Assembly: GCA_963643175.1 (NCBI GenBank)
Contig: CAVIJF010000011.1
Span: forward strand, 1 to 49,897
From: CAMEON01 sp963643175
GTDB taxonomy: Bacteria; Bacillota; Clostridia; Oscillospirales; CAG-272
Length of the DNA stretch: 49,897 nucleotides
Reading direction: 5' to 3'
The notes beneath the pieces are model-generated. The model had not been told where the DNA came from and ran no database searches. It worked only from the letters and a program-made list of their open reading frames with translations. Made by a program: the position numbers and the translations under genes. Position 1 is the stretch's first letter; each line of letters begins with the position of its first letter. Positions 1 through 8,374 of this stretch are shown piece after piece.

Positions 1-493
1 CAAAATCCAGCTTTGTGGCGTCGCCGCGCTGAAACTCCGTATTTGTCACGCCCTCTGCTTTTGCGTTGCTTTGACAAAGAGGAAGACTGAAGGAGGCGTA
101 TTCTTTGCCCCAGCGATCGATGCCGATCATTTTACCCTGAGGATTTCGTTTTGCGCAGGCGATCGTCAGTGCGCCGCTCCCACAGCCGATGTCCAGCCCC
201 ACGCCGCCCTCCGGCAGCGTGATATACTCCGCCGTGCCATCGATAATCTGCATGGAAAGTTTTCTCTTTCCGTCATAGGAAAAAGCATTGTAGGCGCTGA
301 CACACCACTGCGTGCTTTTGCCGCATGCGATAAACGCAACTGCGAAAATTACGCCCAGTGCGATACGCAGTCCGCCGCTCACGCCAACACCAAACGCGCC
401 AAACACCAACAGCAGTACAAGGGACACCGCCATCCCCGCGATGAGGGAAAACAGCATTCCCTTCGGAATCCAGTTTTTGTAATCAGGTTTCAT
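1..493 (-). CDS. Membrane-anchored class I SAM-dependent methyltransferase, partial (3' end beyond window)
   Basis: The visible 164 residues start at an ATG preceded by a GGGAGGT ribosome binding site and run off the left edge of the window. Residues about 14-35 and 40-58 are two hydrophobic helices (SLIAGMAVSLVLLLVFGAF, then ALGVIFAVAFIA). A Rossmann-type methyltransferase follows, with the SAM-binding motif I GLDIGCGSGALTI near residue 99 and an acidic end of strand 2 (MIGIDRWG). The substrate cannot be told: the family includes small-molecule, lipid and protein methylases, and the catalytic C-terminal half is not here. The start ATG overlaps the stop of the upstream gene (ATGA), so it is the last visible cistron of the minus-strand operon that begins near 2770. 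Confidence 0.8.
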   Translation of the reverse strand, partial: MKPDYKNWIPKGMLFSLIAGMAVSLVLLLVFGAFGVGVSGGLRIALGVIFAVAFIACGKSTQWCVSAYNAFSYDGKRKLSMQIIDGTAEYITLPEGGVGLDIGCGSGALTIACAKRNPQGKMIGIDRWGKEYASFSLPLCQSNAKAEGVTNTEFQRGDATKLDF

Positions 494-1036
494 ATCAGAT
501 ACCTCCCGTAATCTTTTTCAAGTTCACACCATGTCGGATATTTCGCGCTGTTTGCGTTGAAAAATTCTTTCAGGTCGCTGTTAAGTGCACACATTTCATC
601 CACCGCATTCATAGCATGGTCGGAGGCGCAGAGCTTGCCCGGCGAGGTGGCGCACATGAGCCTGAAAAAACGCAGGCAGGTTTTCCGATACCCGGCACTC
701 TCAAAATCCATGTCCGACTTCGGCAGAATCTCATGTCCGGCATTTCGGATGGCATGGTAGCCATCAATTTTGCATCAATCAGCCGGTTCAGATACGCCGT
801 GTTACACCTGAGCTTTTTCAGGTTTCCGTCCGTCTTGTAGCAGGCAAACACCGCAGGGATAACAAAGGCGGCGCGGCAAAGCGGGTAATCTCCCATATTT
901 GGCTCATAGATGACCTTGTTTTTTGTGCCGCCGCAATGACTGCCTTGCCCACTGTGCCCTTGCGGATACCTACAACACAGGCGGAAACCAGCAGAACCCC
1001 CAGCCCAAGTCCTGCCAGAATCGTTTGGAAGAGCAT
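490..1036 (-). pseudogene. Small membrane-anchored protein gene broken by two single-base frameshifts
   Basis: Three minus-strand frames read as one protein if one base is restored at each of two A-runs (coding strand): the six-base run at 919-924 and the four-base run at 768-771. The repaired product is about 182 residues: an N-terminal membrane helix (MLFQTILAGLGLGVLLVSACVVG), then a soluble part containing NMGDYPLCRAAFVIPAVFACYKTDG, GYHAIRNAGHEILPKSDMDF and a C-terminus ending KDYGRYLI. I recognise no family. Its start overlaps the stop of the ATC-hydrolase gene (TAATG) and its end overlaps the methyltransferase start (ATGA), so the operon architecture is intact although the frame is not. 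Either the gene is decaying or the assembly lost two homopolymer bases; both lesions have the same character, which favours sequencing error. Confidence 0.65.
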
Positions 1037-1737
1037 TATTTATTCCTTCTATACCCCGCCTCATCCCGGTATTCGGGATGCTCCTTCAGATACGGGTCTT
1101 TGTCGCCGCAGATGGTGTAGTCACATTTGCAGTCGTCCGCGCAGGTCGTCGTGCGCACAAGACGGGCGCGGATACACTCCATGGATGCGTAGTCCACATT
1201 GCACAGGGCGGGCATAATCTCCGTAAGCCCATGCTTTTTCGCGAACTCCGCCGCAGGGCAGGCAGTAAACTCGTAGTAGATGGGCTCGCTTTCGTCGTAG
1301 GGCGCAACCTTCATTTCGTAATCGTGCCAGCGGTCACAGCCCGCCTTCGCGCGCGTAAACGCCCTGTACATCAGCCTGCGCCAGAACGGCTTATTGCAGT
1401 CCACGAATTTCAGCCTGCGGAAGGACGGCAGGATCAGGTTCTCCTCCATCTCCTCTATCTCGCGGAAGGACGTGACATCCCGGCACACGGTGTAGTAACT
1501 CATAATGGCGATGCAATCGTAGGTGCCGCCCTTGCCGTTGTGGAAATTGTCCCTGCCGCCCAGATCCGTGCGCCAGTCGGCAAGGTACGCGACGTACTGC
1601 CGCTGCACCCGCTCCCAGGCCGCCGCCCGCTCTGTGTCCGGACAGTGCCGTGCAATCCGCCTCTGAATCTCCCTTTTGCAGGGTTTGGAATACAGGACGT
1701 GACAGGTGCGGTCAAATTGCAGATCCCTGTCCTTCAT
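1036..1737 (-). CDS. L-2-amino-thiazoline-4-carboxylic acid hydrolase family protein
   Basis: A 233-residue soluble protein that resembles the ATC-hydrolase family (PF14196). Members share a cysteine-rich C-terminal segment, here TTTCADDCKCDYTICGDKD at about residues 195-214, preceded by an aromatic-rich middle with EFTACPAAEFAKKHGL and MPALCNVDYASME. Some family members are annotated from the Pseudomonas enzyme that opens 2-amino-thiazoline-4-carboxylate to cysteine derivatives, but most clostridial members have no tested substrate, so the name is a family label only. Its start codon overlaps the stop of the metallo-hydrolase gene (ATGA at 1734-1737) and its stop overlaps the next start, so translation is coupled on both sides. 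It probably acts with the metallo-hydrolase on one small molecule (inference). Confidence 0.7.
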   Translation of the reverse strand: MKDRDLQFDRTCHVLYSKPCKREIQRRIARHCPDTERAAAWERVQRQYVAYLADWRTDLGGRDNFHNGKGGTYDCIAIMSYYTVCRDVTSFREIEEMEENLILPSFRRLKFVDCNKPFWRRLMYRAFTRAKAGCDRWHDYEMKVAPYDESEPIYYEFTACPAAEFAKKHGLTEIMPALCNVDYASMECIRARLVRTTTCADDCKCDYTICGDKDPYLKEHPEYRDEAGYRRNK

Positions 1738-2597
1738 TTGCCCACCCCCTTCAGGTACCCGCTTTTCGCGTTCGCCTCCGTGTCATCGGATTCGTCGTAA
1801 GCATCATAGGGCGCGGCGGGGTCGTGCGGCTTTTTCCGAAACGGTGAGCAGAGTCTGTCCCTGTGCGCAAAGGCAAACGCATAATTGTCCGTCCAGCCGG
1901 TGTGCCCCGTGATAAACAGCGGGCGCAGACCGCGCGAGTGCAGCCTGTCCTCAAGCTCCGCCAGCGATTTCACGGCAAGGTCGTTGTCCTCCGCCAGCGC
2001 GGAAATAAAGCTGTATCCGCCGTCAACGCCGAACCACAGCGTATCGCCGGTGAAAAGATACGTACCGTCGATAAGGTAGACCATATGCCCCCACGTATGA
2101 CCGGGCACGAGGAAGCACTCTATCCGGATGCCGTCAATGTCCAGCACCTCGCCGTCCTGCAGGAGCTGCTTTTCGTTGGGTATCGTCACCTGCGGCAGTC
2201 TATACAGACGATAGACAACCCGGCGGCGCACCGCGCCGGTCAGGTAGCGGTTTTCGGTCTCGCCTATGTACAGTTTCGCCTCCCGGAACAGCCCCGGACT
2301 GTCCGCCTCGACCGCGCCGATGTGGTCGGTGTCCTGATGCGTGATGAGAATGTGCCGGATGGACTTCGGGTCAATGCCGAGCCAGCCCATCTTCTCCTCA
2401 AGGCGGTCGTAATTGTAGCCCGCGTCAATCATAACCGTTGTGCCGCCCTTGCGGTAGAAGAAGATGTTCGCCACCCACTCCCGCACGCAGGCGACGTGCC
2501 CGTCGATCCAGCCGGTGTTCAGCGGCTTGAATATCTCCCTGCCGCGGTACACTCTGCTCATGGATTTTTTCTGAAATTCCGTCGCCTTCCTTGACAT
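1734..2597 (-). CDS. MBL-fold metallo-hydrolase with variant metal motif
   Basis: A 287-residue protein of the metallo-beta-lactamase fold. Visible motifs, in order: THQDTDHIG at about residue 90 (usual form HxHxDH), GHTWGHMVY near 174, GDTLWF near 192 and a late histidine in TGHTGW near 237. In the first motif the second metal-binding His is replaced by Asp (HxDxDH), which may alter metal choice or activity. The start at 2597 was preferred over an in-frame ATG at 2684 because it has GGGAAGG just upstream and the longer N-terminus is Ala/Arg-rich and unlike the family. It is the first gene of the operon and lies about 170 bases downstream of a consensus promoter. Substrate unknown; families of this kind hydrolyse lactones, thioesters or phosphodiesters. 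Confidence 0.85.
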   Translation of the reverse strand: MSRKATEFQKKSMSRVYRGREIFKPLNTGWIDGHVACVREWVANIFFYRKGGTTVMIDAGYNYDRLEEKMGWLGIDPKSIRHILITHQDTDHIGAVEADSPGLFREAKLYIGETENRYLTGAVRRRVVYRLYRLPQVTIPNEKQLLQDGEVLDIDGIRIECFLVPGHTWGHMVYLIDGTYLFTGDTLWFGVDGGYSFISALAEDNDLAVKSLAELEDRLHSRGLRPLFITGHTGWTDNYAFAFAHRDRLCSPFRKKPHDPAAPYDAYDESDDTEANAKSGYLKGVGK

Positions 2598-2677
2598 AAT
2601 GCCTTCCCTTCCCTTCGCTCTCAAGTGCGCTGCCTGCCACGGCTCCGAGGTCTCCGCGGGACATTCTCCGGCTCTGT

Positions 2678-2738
2678 GCGGCATCAGTTAGCGTCTGCTA
2701 ACCGATGCCGCTTTGAAAAGCCGCCCGGAGGCAGCTTC
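2678..2738 (-). promoter_or_regulatory. Structured 5' leader of the metallo-hydrolase operon
   Basis: The roughly 170-base untranslated leader (2598-2767) contains two hairpins. The promoter-proximal one (2715-2738) pairs AAGCTGCC with GGCGGCTT and ends in TTTTC, so it resembles a weak terminator. The second (2678-2711) has two 15-base arms with one mismatch around a 4-base loop (GCGGCATC...GATGCCGC) and no U-run. The arrangement resembles an attenuator, but I could not match it to a known riboswitch or T-box. Confidence 0.4.
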
Positions 2739-2773
2739 TCGGCAAGCGGCAACACCATAATTCATCTGCGACC

Positions 2774-2802
2774 ATTATAAATGAAAAGTGCGAAAAAGTC
2801 AA
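2774..2802 (-). promoter_or_regulatory. Sigma-A promoter of the metallo-hydrolase operon
   Basis: On the minus strand TTGACT (2802-2797) and TATAAT (2779-2774) are separated by 17 bases. The predicted start near 2767 leaves a leader of about 170 bases. It is divergent from the promoter at 2880-2908, with about 77 bases between them. Confidence 0.85.
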
Positions 2803-2879
2803 GTGGTTTCCAAACTTTTTCGGGAAGCATTTTTCGCGGGCAAAGCGGCGCAGATTTCCTGTCAAGATGCTGTTTCCGA

Positions 2880-2908
2880 TTGACAACGCGCCGGGACTGT
2901 GCTATAAT
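2880..2908 (+). promoter_or_regulatory. Sigma-A promoter of the pseudouridine synthase gene
   Basis: TTGACA (2880-2885) and TATAAT (2903-2908) are both full consensus with a 17-base spacer. The GTG start at 2941 follows after an AGGGGG ribosome binding site, so the leader is only about 25 bases. Confidence 0.9.
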
Positions 2909-2940
2909 AGGAGAGAACGTACAGGACAGGGGGCGAAGCC

Positions 2941-3660
2941 GTGAATACACCGGATGCAGGTATCCGCATTCTGTATGAGGACAGCGAGATACTGCTTGTG
3001 CGGAAACCGGCGGGGATTCCGTCCCAGCCGGACATCAGCGGTCAGCCCGACCTGCTGACGGAACTGAACCGGCGCACGCCCGTCCGGCTGATTCACCGGC
3101 TGGACACACCGACCGGCGGGGTCATGGTTTTTGCCCGCACCCCGCGCGCGGCGGCGGCACTGTCCCGCACGGTGCAGAATCATGAACTGTTTGTCAAGGA
3201 GTATCTGTGTGTTCTGCCATCGGCGCCGCAGGAACCGCAGGCGATGCTGACAGACTGGCTGTACCACGACAGCCGGAGCAACCGCACCTATCCCGTCGCG
3301 CCGCCCCGTGAGGGGAGCAAGCCCCGGAAGGGCGTCCGGGAGGCGCGGCTTGCCTATCGGCTGACCGAGGTCGCCCCGGACGGCACTGCACTGGTTGCCG
3401 TGCGGCTGTACACCGGACGGACGCACCAGATACGTGCGCAGTTCGCATCGCGCGGTCTGCCGCTTCTCGGAGACGGCAGATACGGCTCACGGGTCAGACT
3501 GCCGTACATTGCCCTGTGGGCGGCGCGCCTGACCGTCCCGCATCCGGCAGACGGGCATCCGGTCTGTGCGGTCTGCCTGCCTGCGGGTGAACCGTGGGAA
3601 CGGTTCGACCTGTCCGCCGTATTCCCGCCGGACGGACAGAATCCGGGCTGCAAACAGTAA
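2941..3660 (+). CDS. RluA-family pseudouridine synthase
   Basis: A 239-residue enzyme that converts uridine to pseudouridine in rRNA or tRNA. The catalytic motif HRLDTPTGG places the nucleophilic Asp at residue 55; the RNA-binding and active-site motif TGRTHQIRAQF lies near residue 158, followed by LLGDGRYG. There is no N-terminal S4 domain, so this is the short form of the family, and the exact target position cannot be assigned. Translation starts with GTG at 2941, set by AGGGGG seven bases upstream and by a consensus promoter ending only 32 bases before. The next gene follows after 49 bases with no visible terminator or promoter, so read-through into the beta-glucosidase operon is likely. 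Confidence 0.88.
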   Translation: MNTPDAGIRILYEDSEILLVRKPAGIPSQPDISGQPDLLTELNRRTPVRLIHRLDTPTGGVMVFARTPRAAAALSRTVQNHELFVKEYLCVLPSAPQEPQAMLTDWLYHDSRSNRTYPVAPPREGSKPRKGVREARLAYRLTEVAPDGTALVAVRLYTGRTHQIRAQFASRGLPLLGDGRYGSRVRLPYIALWAARLTVPHPADGHPVCAVCLPAGEPWERFDLSAVFPPDGQNPGCKQ

Positions 3661-3709
3661 CTATATATATGTTGTAAACGGTAAAAAAACACAATAAAGG
3701 AGATTTGCC

Positions 3710-5050
3710 ATGCCTTTTCCGCAAGATTTCCTGTGGGGCTGTGCCACCAGCGCCGGTCAAATTGAGGGCGGCGCATTCGAGGACGGACGTACAGCGTCGA
3801 TCTGGGACACCTTTGCCACAAAGCCTGGCAAAATATTCGGGGGTGAAACCCCGACGGTTGCCTGCGACAGCTACCATCGGTTCGACCGTGACCTGCGCAA
3901 TCTGAAGGCGCTGGGGGTCAACGCCTACCGGATGTCCATTTCGTGGTCGCGCGTTCTGCCGGACGGGACCGGTCAGCTCAATCAGAAGGGCATGGATTAC
4001 TATCGCCGCTGTTTCGAGCAGCTGAACCAAGCCGGCATTACCCCCTCCGTCACGCTGTACCACTGGGATCTGCCGCAGGTGCTGGAGGATAAGGGCGGCT
4101 GGGTCAACCGGGATTCCATCGAATGGTTCGGCGAGTATGCCGAGAAAATGTTCCGGGCATTCGGGGATGTTGTGCCTATGTGGGCAACCGTCAATGAGCC
4201 GATTGCGACCTATGTCGGCTATGCGCTGGGCGCCTTCGCGCCGGGACACACCAACGAGGTCTGGGGCAATCAGGCAAGGCACAACATTCTGGTGGCACAC
4301 GGCAAGGGCGTTGAGGCGTTCCGTGCCGTCAATCCCAAAAACTCCAAAATCGGTGTGGTCATCGACATCTGGAAGCGGCACGCGCTGACCGATTCGCAGG
4401 CGGATCGCGATCTGGCGGTGGATCAGGACGAGCGCAACTGGAAATTCTACTGCGACCCCATCCTTGCCGGGCACTACTCCGATTACCTGCTTTCCCATCT
4501 GGAAGCCGAAGGTACGCTCATGAAAATGGAGCCGCATGACTTTGAGCTGACCTCCCAGCCGCTGGACTTTTTCGGGCTGAATGTCTACAACCGCGTGATG
4601 GTCACGACAGACAAGCAGGCGGAAATGGACTTCTCGCAGGGCGGAAACTTCATGAACAACGCCGCCGAATACTACCCGAAGGCGGTGTACGATGCCATCC
4701 ACCTGCTGCACGACCTCTACCACATCCAGTGCCCCATCTATATCACGGAAAACGGAACCTACGCCATCGGGGAAGAGCCGGTCGGCGCGGACGGCATCAT
4801 CTGTGACAGCGACCGCATCCGCTACATCGGCGGATTTCTGGAGTGGCTGGAAAAAGCCATCGACGAGGGATTTGACGTGCGCGGATACTTCCTCTGGAGC
4901 CTGATGGACAACTTTGAGTGGTCCGCCGCCTACAATTACAGATTCGGCATCACCAAAACCGCTTTCGACACACCCGATATGGAGCTGTCGTGGAAGCAGT
5001 CTGCATACTTTTACCGCGATTTCATTCGCCGCGCGCGGGGCAATGCGTAA
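3710..5050 (+). CDS. GH1 beta-glucosidase / 6-phospho-beta-glucosidase family
   Basis: A 446-residue TIM-barrel glycosidase of family GH1, near the usual 440-480 residues. The N-terminus FPQDFLWGCATSAGQIEGG is the GH1 N-terminal signature. The general acid/base is Glu163 in TVNEP and the nucleophile Glu347 in YITENGT. There is no signal peptide, so it acts in the cytoplasm on imported beta-glucosides such as cellobiose. No PTS gene is nearby, which favours a plain beta-glucosidase over the 6-phospho form (inference). AAAGGAG lies nine bases before the ATG. It heads a run of closely spaced genes with the EEP hydrolase, phosphofructokinase and GH3 enzyme. Confidence 0.93.
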   Translation: MPFPQDFLWGCATSAGQIEGGAFEDGRTASIWDTFATKPGKIFGGETPTVACDSYHRFDRDLRNLKALGVNAYRMSISWSRVLPDGTGQLNQKGMDYYRRCFEQLNQAGITPSVTLYHWDLPQVLEDKGGWVNRDSIEWFGEYAEKMFRAFGDVVPMWATVNEPIATYVGYALGAFAPGHTNEVWGNQARHNILVAHGKGVEAFRAVNPKNSKIGVVIDIWKRHALTDSQADRDLAVDQDERNWKFYCDPILAGHYSDYLLSHLEAEGTLMKMEPHDFELTSQPLDFFGLNVYNRVMVTTDKQAEMDFSQGGNFMNNAAEYYPKAVYDAIHLLHDLYHIQCPIYITENGTYAIGEEPVGADGIICDSDRIRYIGGFLEWLEKAIDEGFDVRGYFLWSLMDNFEWSAAYNYRFGITKTAFDTPDMELSWKQSAYFYRDFIRRARGNA

Positions 5051-5088
5051 AGCCCCTCTGCCGGCGTAAAAATAAAGGAGATACGGTT

Positions 5089-5814
5089 ATGATGCGCAAG
5101 GAATCCTTTCTGCTCGGTTCGTTCAACATCTGCTCTGCCCACTTTCAGGAGAAACGGTACACGGATAAAAATCTGCGCCTGATTGCCGACAAAATTCGCG
5201 ACAGCGGTGCGGATGTCGTGGCGCTGCAGGAGGTGGACAGGGGCGCGGAGCGCTCCCGGGGCGTCGATATGCCCGACCGCCTGTCGGAGCTGTCCGGTCT
5301 GCATCACCACTACTTCATAAAAATACGCGACTTTGAGGGCGGCGAGTACGGAACCGCCATCCTGTCCCGGTTTCCCATCCGGGAGGCGGCAACCCTGCCG
5401 TATCCGGTCAGGCTGGCAAAGCAGGGGACGTCCTGCGGCTATGCTGTGCTGGACGCGGATGGTTGGTTCGTGACAGTCTTCAATACACATCTCTCGGTGG
5501 AGAGCGAGGACGCCAACACCGAAACGCTGGACTGCCTGCGGGATATTCTGCGTGCGCGGCTTGCGGAGCATCCGGAAGGCTTTGCCTGCTGCGGCGACTT
5601 CAACACCCTGCCCGAAAAGGTGGAAGAACATATTCCGTTTGCCGCGCCTGCCCAGCACGGTCTGATTACGTACTCAGACAAATCCTCCATTGACAATATT
5701 CTGTGCGCCGGCGAGGTGCGGGCGGACAGTGTGCGCGTGTTTGACACGCAGTATGACAACAGTTCGGATCACCATATGCTGCTGGCGCGGATATACCGCG
5801 CAGCCGCGGAATGA
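5089..5814 (+). CDS. Endonuclease/exonuclease/phosphatase (EEP) family hydrolase
   Basis: A 241-residue protein with the complete EEP-fold motif set: FNICSAH near the start, LQEVD (metal-binding Glu) near residue 47, NTHLS near 134, GDFNT near 168 and SSDHHML (catalytic Asp-His) near 230. Members cleave phosphodiesters or phosphomonoesters in DNA, lipids or inositol phosphates with Mg2+. No signal peptide is seen. The ATG at 5089 is followed directly by a second ATG (MMRK); AAAGGAG is eight bases upstream of the first. The substrate is not deducible, although the sugar-catabolic neighbours suggest a small phosphate ester rather than DNA repair. Confidence 0.82.
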   Translation: MMRKESFLLGSFNICSAHFQEKRYTDKNLRLIADKIRDSGADVVALQEVDRGAERSRGVDMPDRLSELSGLHHHYFIKIRDFEGGEYGTAILSRFPIREAATLPYPVRLAKQGTSCGYAVLDADGWFVTVFNTHLSVESEDANTETLDCLRDILRARLAEHPEGFACCGDFNTLPEKVEEHIPFAAPAQHGLITYSDKSSIDNILCAGEVRADSVRVFDTQYDNSSDHHMLLARIYRAAAE

Positions 5815-5877
5815 CACGGAGCGCCGCGGATAGCATTCCGCCGATACCGACAAGAGGAAAGGAAACAGATACACCAC

Positions 5878-7170
5878 ATGGACAGCAGTGAAAAGCAGGC
5901 ACACAGAGCCCTTTACGGCAATGCCGTGGTCGGGCAGTCCGGCGGTCCCACCGCCGCTATCAACGCGACGCTGGCAGGCGTCATCCGGGGCGTAACCGGC
6001 CTGCGTCACGGGCGGGGGGAATGTCCCATCCGGCACCTGTACGGCATGAAAAACGGAGTGGACGGTCTTTTGCGCGGTGAGCTGATTGACTTGGACATTC
6101 TGTTCGACCCTGCCATCGTCGGCTCTGCGCAGAATCTGGATACGCTGACGCTTACGCCGTCGTCGGCGCTCGGCTCCTGCCGCCGCCGCCTGCCGGCACC
6201 GGGCGCACCGGAGGAGGAAGCCGTCATGGGGCAGCTGCTCCACGTCCTGAAAGAGCATGACATCCGCTATTTCTTCTACATAGGCGGCAACGATTCGATG
6301 GATACCGTCGCCAAGCTGTCGGTGTATGCGGAAGCGCACGGCTACGAAATGCGCGTCATCGGGGTGCCCAAAACCATCGACAACGATTTAGAGGGCACCG
6401 ACCATACGCCCGGCTACGGCTCCGCCGCCAAGTACATTGCCGTCACCGTGCAGGAAATTCTGCGGGATACCGCCGTATACACCGCACCGGCTGTCACAGT
6501 CGTGGAAATCATGGGACGCGGCGCGGGCTGGCTGACGGCAGCCGCATCGCTCGGACGGCGCGTTATGAACAGCGAGCCGGACCTTGTGTACCTGCCGGAG
6601 CGCGTGTTCCGCTATGAGCAATTCTACGAAGATGTTGCCGCCGCCCTGCAACGCCACCCCAATGTGGTGGTGGCGGTATCGGAGGGACTGAAGCTTCCGG
6701 ACGGACGGTATGTCGGCGAATCGGCGCAGAGCGGCTCGGTGGATGCCTTCGGGCACAGGTATCTTGCCGGGACAGGCAAGGCGTTGGAGTTGGCAGTCCG
6801 GGCGAAATTCGGGTGCAAGGTGCGCTCGGTGGAGCTGAACCTGCCCCAGCGCTGTGCTTCCCACCTTGCGTCGGCACAGGATATTGAGGAATCGCTGGCG
6901 GTCGGCGCCGCAGCGGTGTGCGCCGCCGTGGCGGGCGTCAGCCGGGTGATGATGACCATCCGGCGCACATCCGACCAGCCGTATGCCTACACCGTTGACC
7001 ATGCGGATATTTTCACAGTCGCCAACCGCACCCGCGCCGTGCCGGAGGCATATATCAACGACCGGGGCAACCGCGTCACGGACGCCTGTCTGGATTACCT
7101 TCTGCCACTCATACGGGGCGAGCGGTATCCTACTTACGAGAACGGACTGCCGCGGCACATAATTCTCTGA
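5878..7170 (+). CDS. pfp: Pyrophosphate-dependent 6-phosphofructokinase
   Basis: A 430-residue phosphofructokinase that phosphorylates fructose 6-phosphate. The phosphate-binding loop is VGQSGGPTAAINA (residues 18-30). The donor-specificity motif is GGNDS (136-140), with Asp where ATP enzymes have Gly (GGDGS), and PKTIDND (164-170) carries the Lys typical of PPi users. MGRGAGW and PERVF motifs also match. The length exceeds the about 320 residues of bacterial ATP-PFK and fits the PPi clade. The reaction is therefore likely reversible and saves ATP in glycolysis. It lies between glycosidase genes, about 60 bases after the EEP gene and 31 before the GH3 gene, suggesting co-expression with sugar supply. 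Confidence 0.9.
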   Translation: MDSSEKQAHRALYGNAVVGQSGGPTAAINATLAGVIRGVTGLRHGRGECPIRHLYGMKNGVDGLLRGELIDLDILFDPAIVGSAQNLDTLTLTPSSALGSCRRRLPAPGAPEEEAVMGQLLHVLKEHDIRYFFYIGGNDSMDTVAKLSVYAEAHGYEMRVIGVPKTIDNDLEGTDHTPGYGSAAKYIAVTVQEILRDTAVYTAPAVTVVEIMGRGAGWLTAAASLGRRVMNSEPDLVYLPERVFRYEQFYEDVAAALQRHPNVVVAVSEGLKLPDGRYVGESAQSGSVDAFGHRYLAGTGKALELAVRAKFGCKVRSVELNLPQRCASHLASAQDIEESLAVGAAAVCAAVAGVSRVMMTIRRTSDQPYAYTVDHADIFTVANRTRAVPEAYINDRGNRVTDACLDYLLPLIRGERYPTYENGLPRHIIL

Positions 7171-7201
7171 CGGATCAACACGAAAAAGGAAGAGGATACC
7201 A

Positions 7202-8230
7202 ATGCAAAATGAAGCAGTAAGACGGCGGGTGGACGAGATTCTGTCCAGCATGACCGTTGAGGACAAAGTGGGACAGCTGTTTGTCGTGCGCCGTCCGCAG
7301 GATGACGGGGTGGCAATGGATGCCCTTCTGCGCTATCGCCTCGGCGGCTTTACGCTGTATGCGTGCGATTTTGAGAACCGCACACCGGAAATGGTACGTG
7401 CCCTGCTGGCGTCCTATCGGGCAGCAGCGACCGTGGCGCCGTTCATCGCCGCCGATGAGGAGGGCGGACGGGTCGTCCGGGCGAGCAAGTACCCGGCGTT
7501 CCGGAGCACGCCGTTCCCCGCCCCCCGCGCCCTGTTTGCCGCCGGAGGGTATGACGCCGTGGAGGCGGATACCCGTGAGAAGGCGGCATTCCTGCTGGAT
7601 TTGGGCGTAAACTTCAACTATGCGCCGGTGTGCGATATGTCGGGCAATCCTGAAACGTTTATTTATGACCGCACCTTCGGCAACAACCCGGAGGCAACGG
7701 CACGCTATGCCGATACGGTCGTGCGCACCATGAACGCCTGCGGGCTGGTGGGAAGCATCAAGCACTTCCCCGGCTACGGCGACAATGTGGACACGCACAC
7801 CGGAATCGCGCACGACGACAGGAGCCGCGAAACCTTCTTTGACCGCGATCTGGCGCCCTTCCGAGCAGGGATTGCGGCAGGGGCGCCTATCGTTATGGTT
7901 GCACACAATATCGTTTCCTGCATGGATCCCGACTGTCCCGCCTCGCTGTCCCCGGCGGTGCACCGCCTGCTCCGGGAGGAATTGGGCTTTGACGGGCTGA
8001 TTATCACGGATTCGCTGGACATGGGCGCCATTACGCAGTACACGCATGACCGCGCCTCGGCTGTACAGGCAGTGTTGGCGGGGAACGATCTGCTCTGCTG
8101 CTCGACCTATGACCGGCAGGTGCCCGCCGTGCTGGATGCCGTCGCGGACGGCACGATTCCGCTTGCGCGCATTGAGCAGTCTGTCCGCCGCGTGCTGGCG
8201 CTGAAGCTGCGCATGGGGATTGCCGACTGA
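7202..8230 (+). CDS. GH3 beta-N-acetylhexosaminidase-like glycosidase (NagZ type)
   Basis: A 342-residue single-domain GH3 enzyme, the size of NagZ proteins. Seen are DEEGGRVVRA near residue 83, the family signature KHFPGYGDNVDTHTG near 187 containing the Asp-His pair used as acid/base by NagZ enzymes, and the nucleophile Asp in IITDSLDMGAI near 268. No signal peptide is present, so it acts inside the cell, either recycling peptidoglycan GlcNAc-anhydroMurNAc fragments or trimming imported GlcNAc-glycosides. The typical GH3 C-terminal domains of beta-glucosidases are absent. It ends the operon; a strong hairpin with a T-run follows at 8342. Confidence 0.87.
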   Translation: MQNEAVRRRVDEILSSMTVEDKVGQLFVVRRPQDDGVAMDALLRYRLGGFTLYACDFENRTPEMVRALLASYRAAATVAPFIAADEEGGRVVRASKYPAFRSTPFPAPRALFAAGGYDAVEADTREKAAFLLDLGVNFNYAPVCDMSGNPETFIYDRTFGNNPEATARYADTVVRTMNACGLVGSIKHFPGYGDNVDTHTGIAHDDRSRETFFDRDLAPFRAGIAAGAPIVMVAHNIVSCMDPDCPASLSPAVHRLLREELGFDGLIITDSLDMGAITQYTHDRASAVQAVLAGNDLLCCSTYDRQVPAVLDAVADGTIPLARIEQSVRRVLALKLRMGIAD

Positions 8231-8341
8231 CAGGGGATCTGTACCCCCGGCGCTCCCGGCTCACCCTGTGGTTTGCGGCGATGGAAGGGGTGTCCGTGTT
8301 CTGCCGTTTCCGGCTCTCCCCGACCTCGCATGAACCTTCTG

Positions 8342-8374
8342 CCCCCCTTCCCCGCCGGGGAAGGGGGGATTTTT
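8342..8374 (+). terminator. Hairpin terminator after the GH3 gene
   Basis: A perfect 12-base-pair stem (CCCCCCTTCCCC with GGGGAAGGGGGG, loop GCC) is followed by ATTTTT. It also forms the outer part of the left arm of the inverted repeat described at 8342-8666. Confidence 0.65.
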
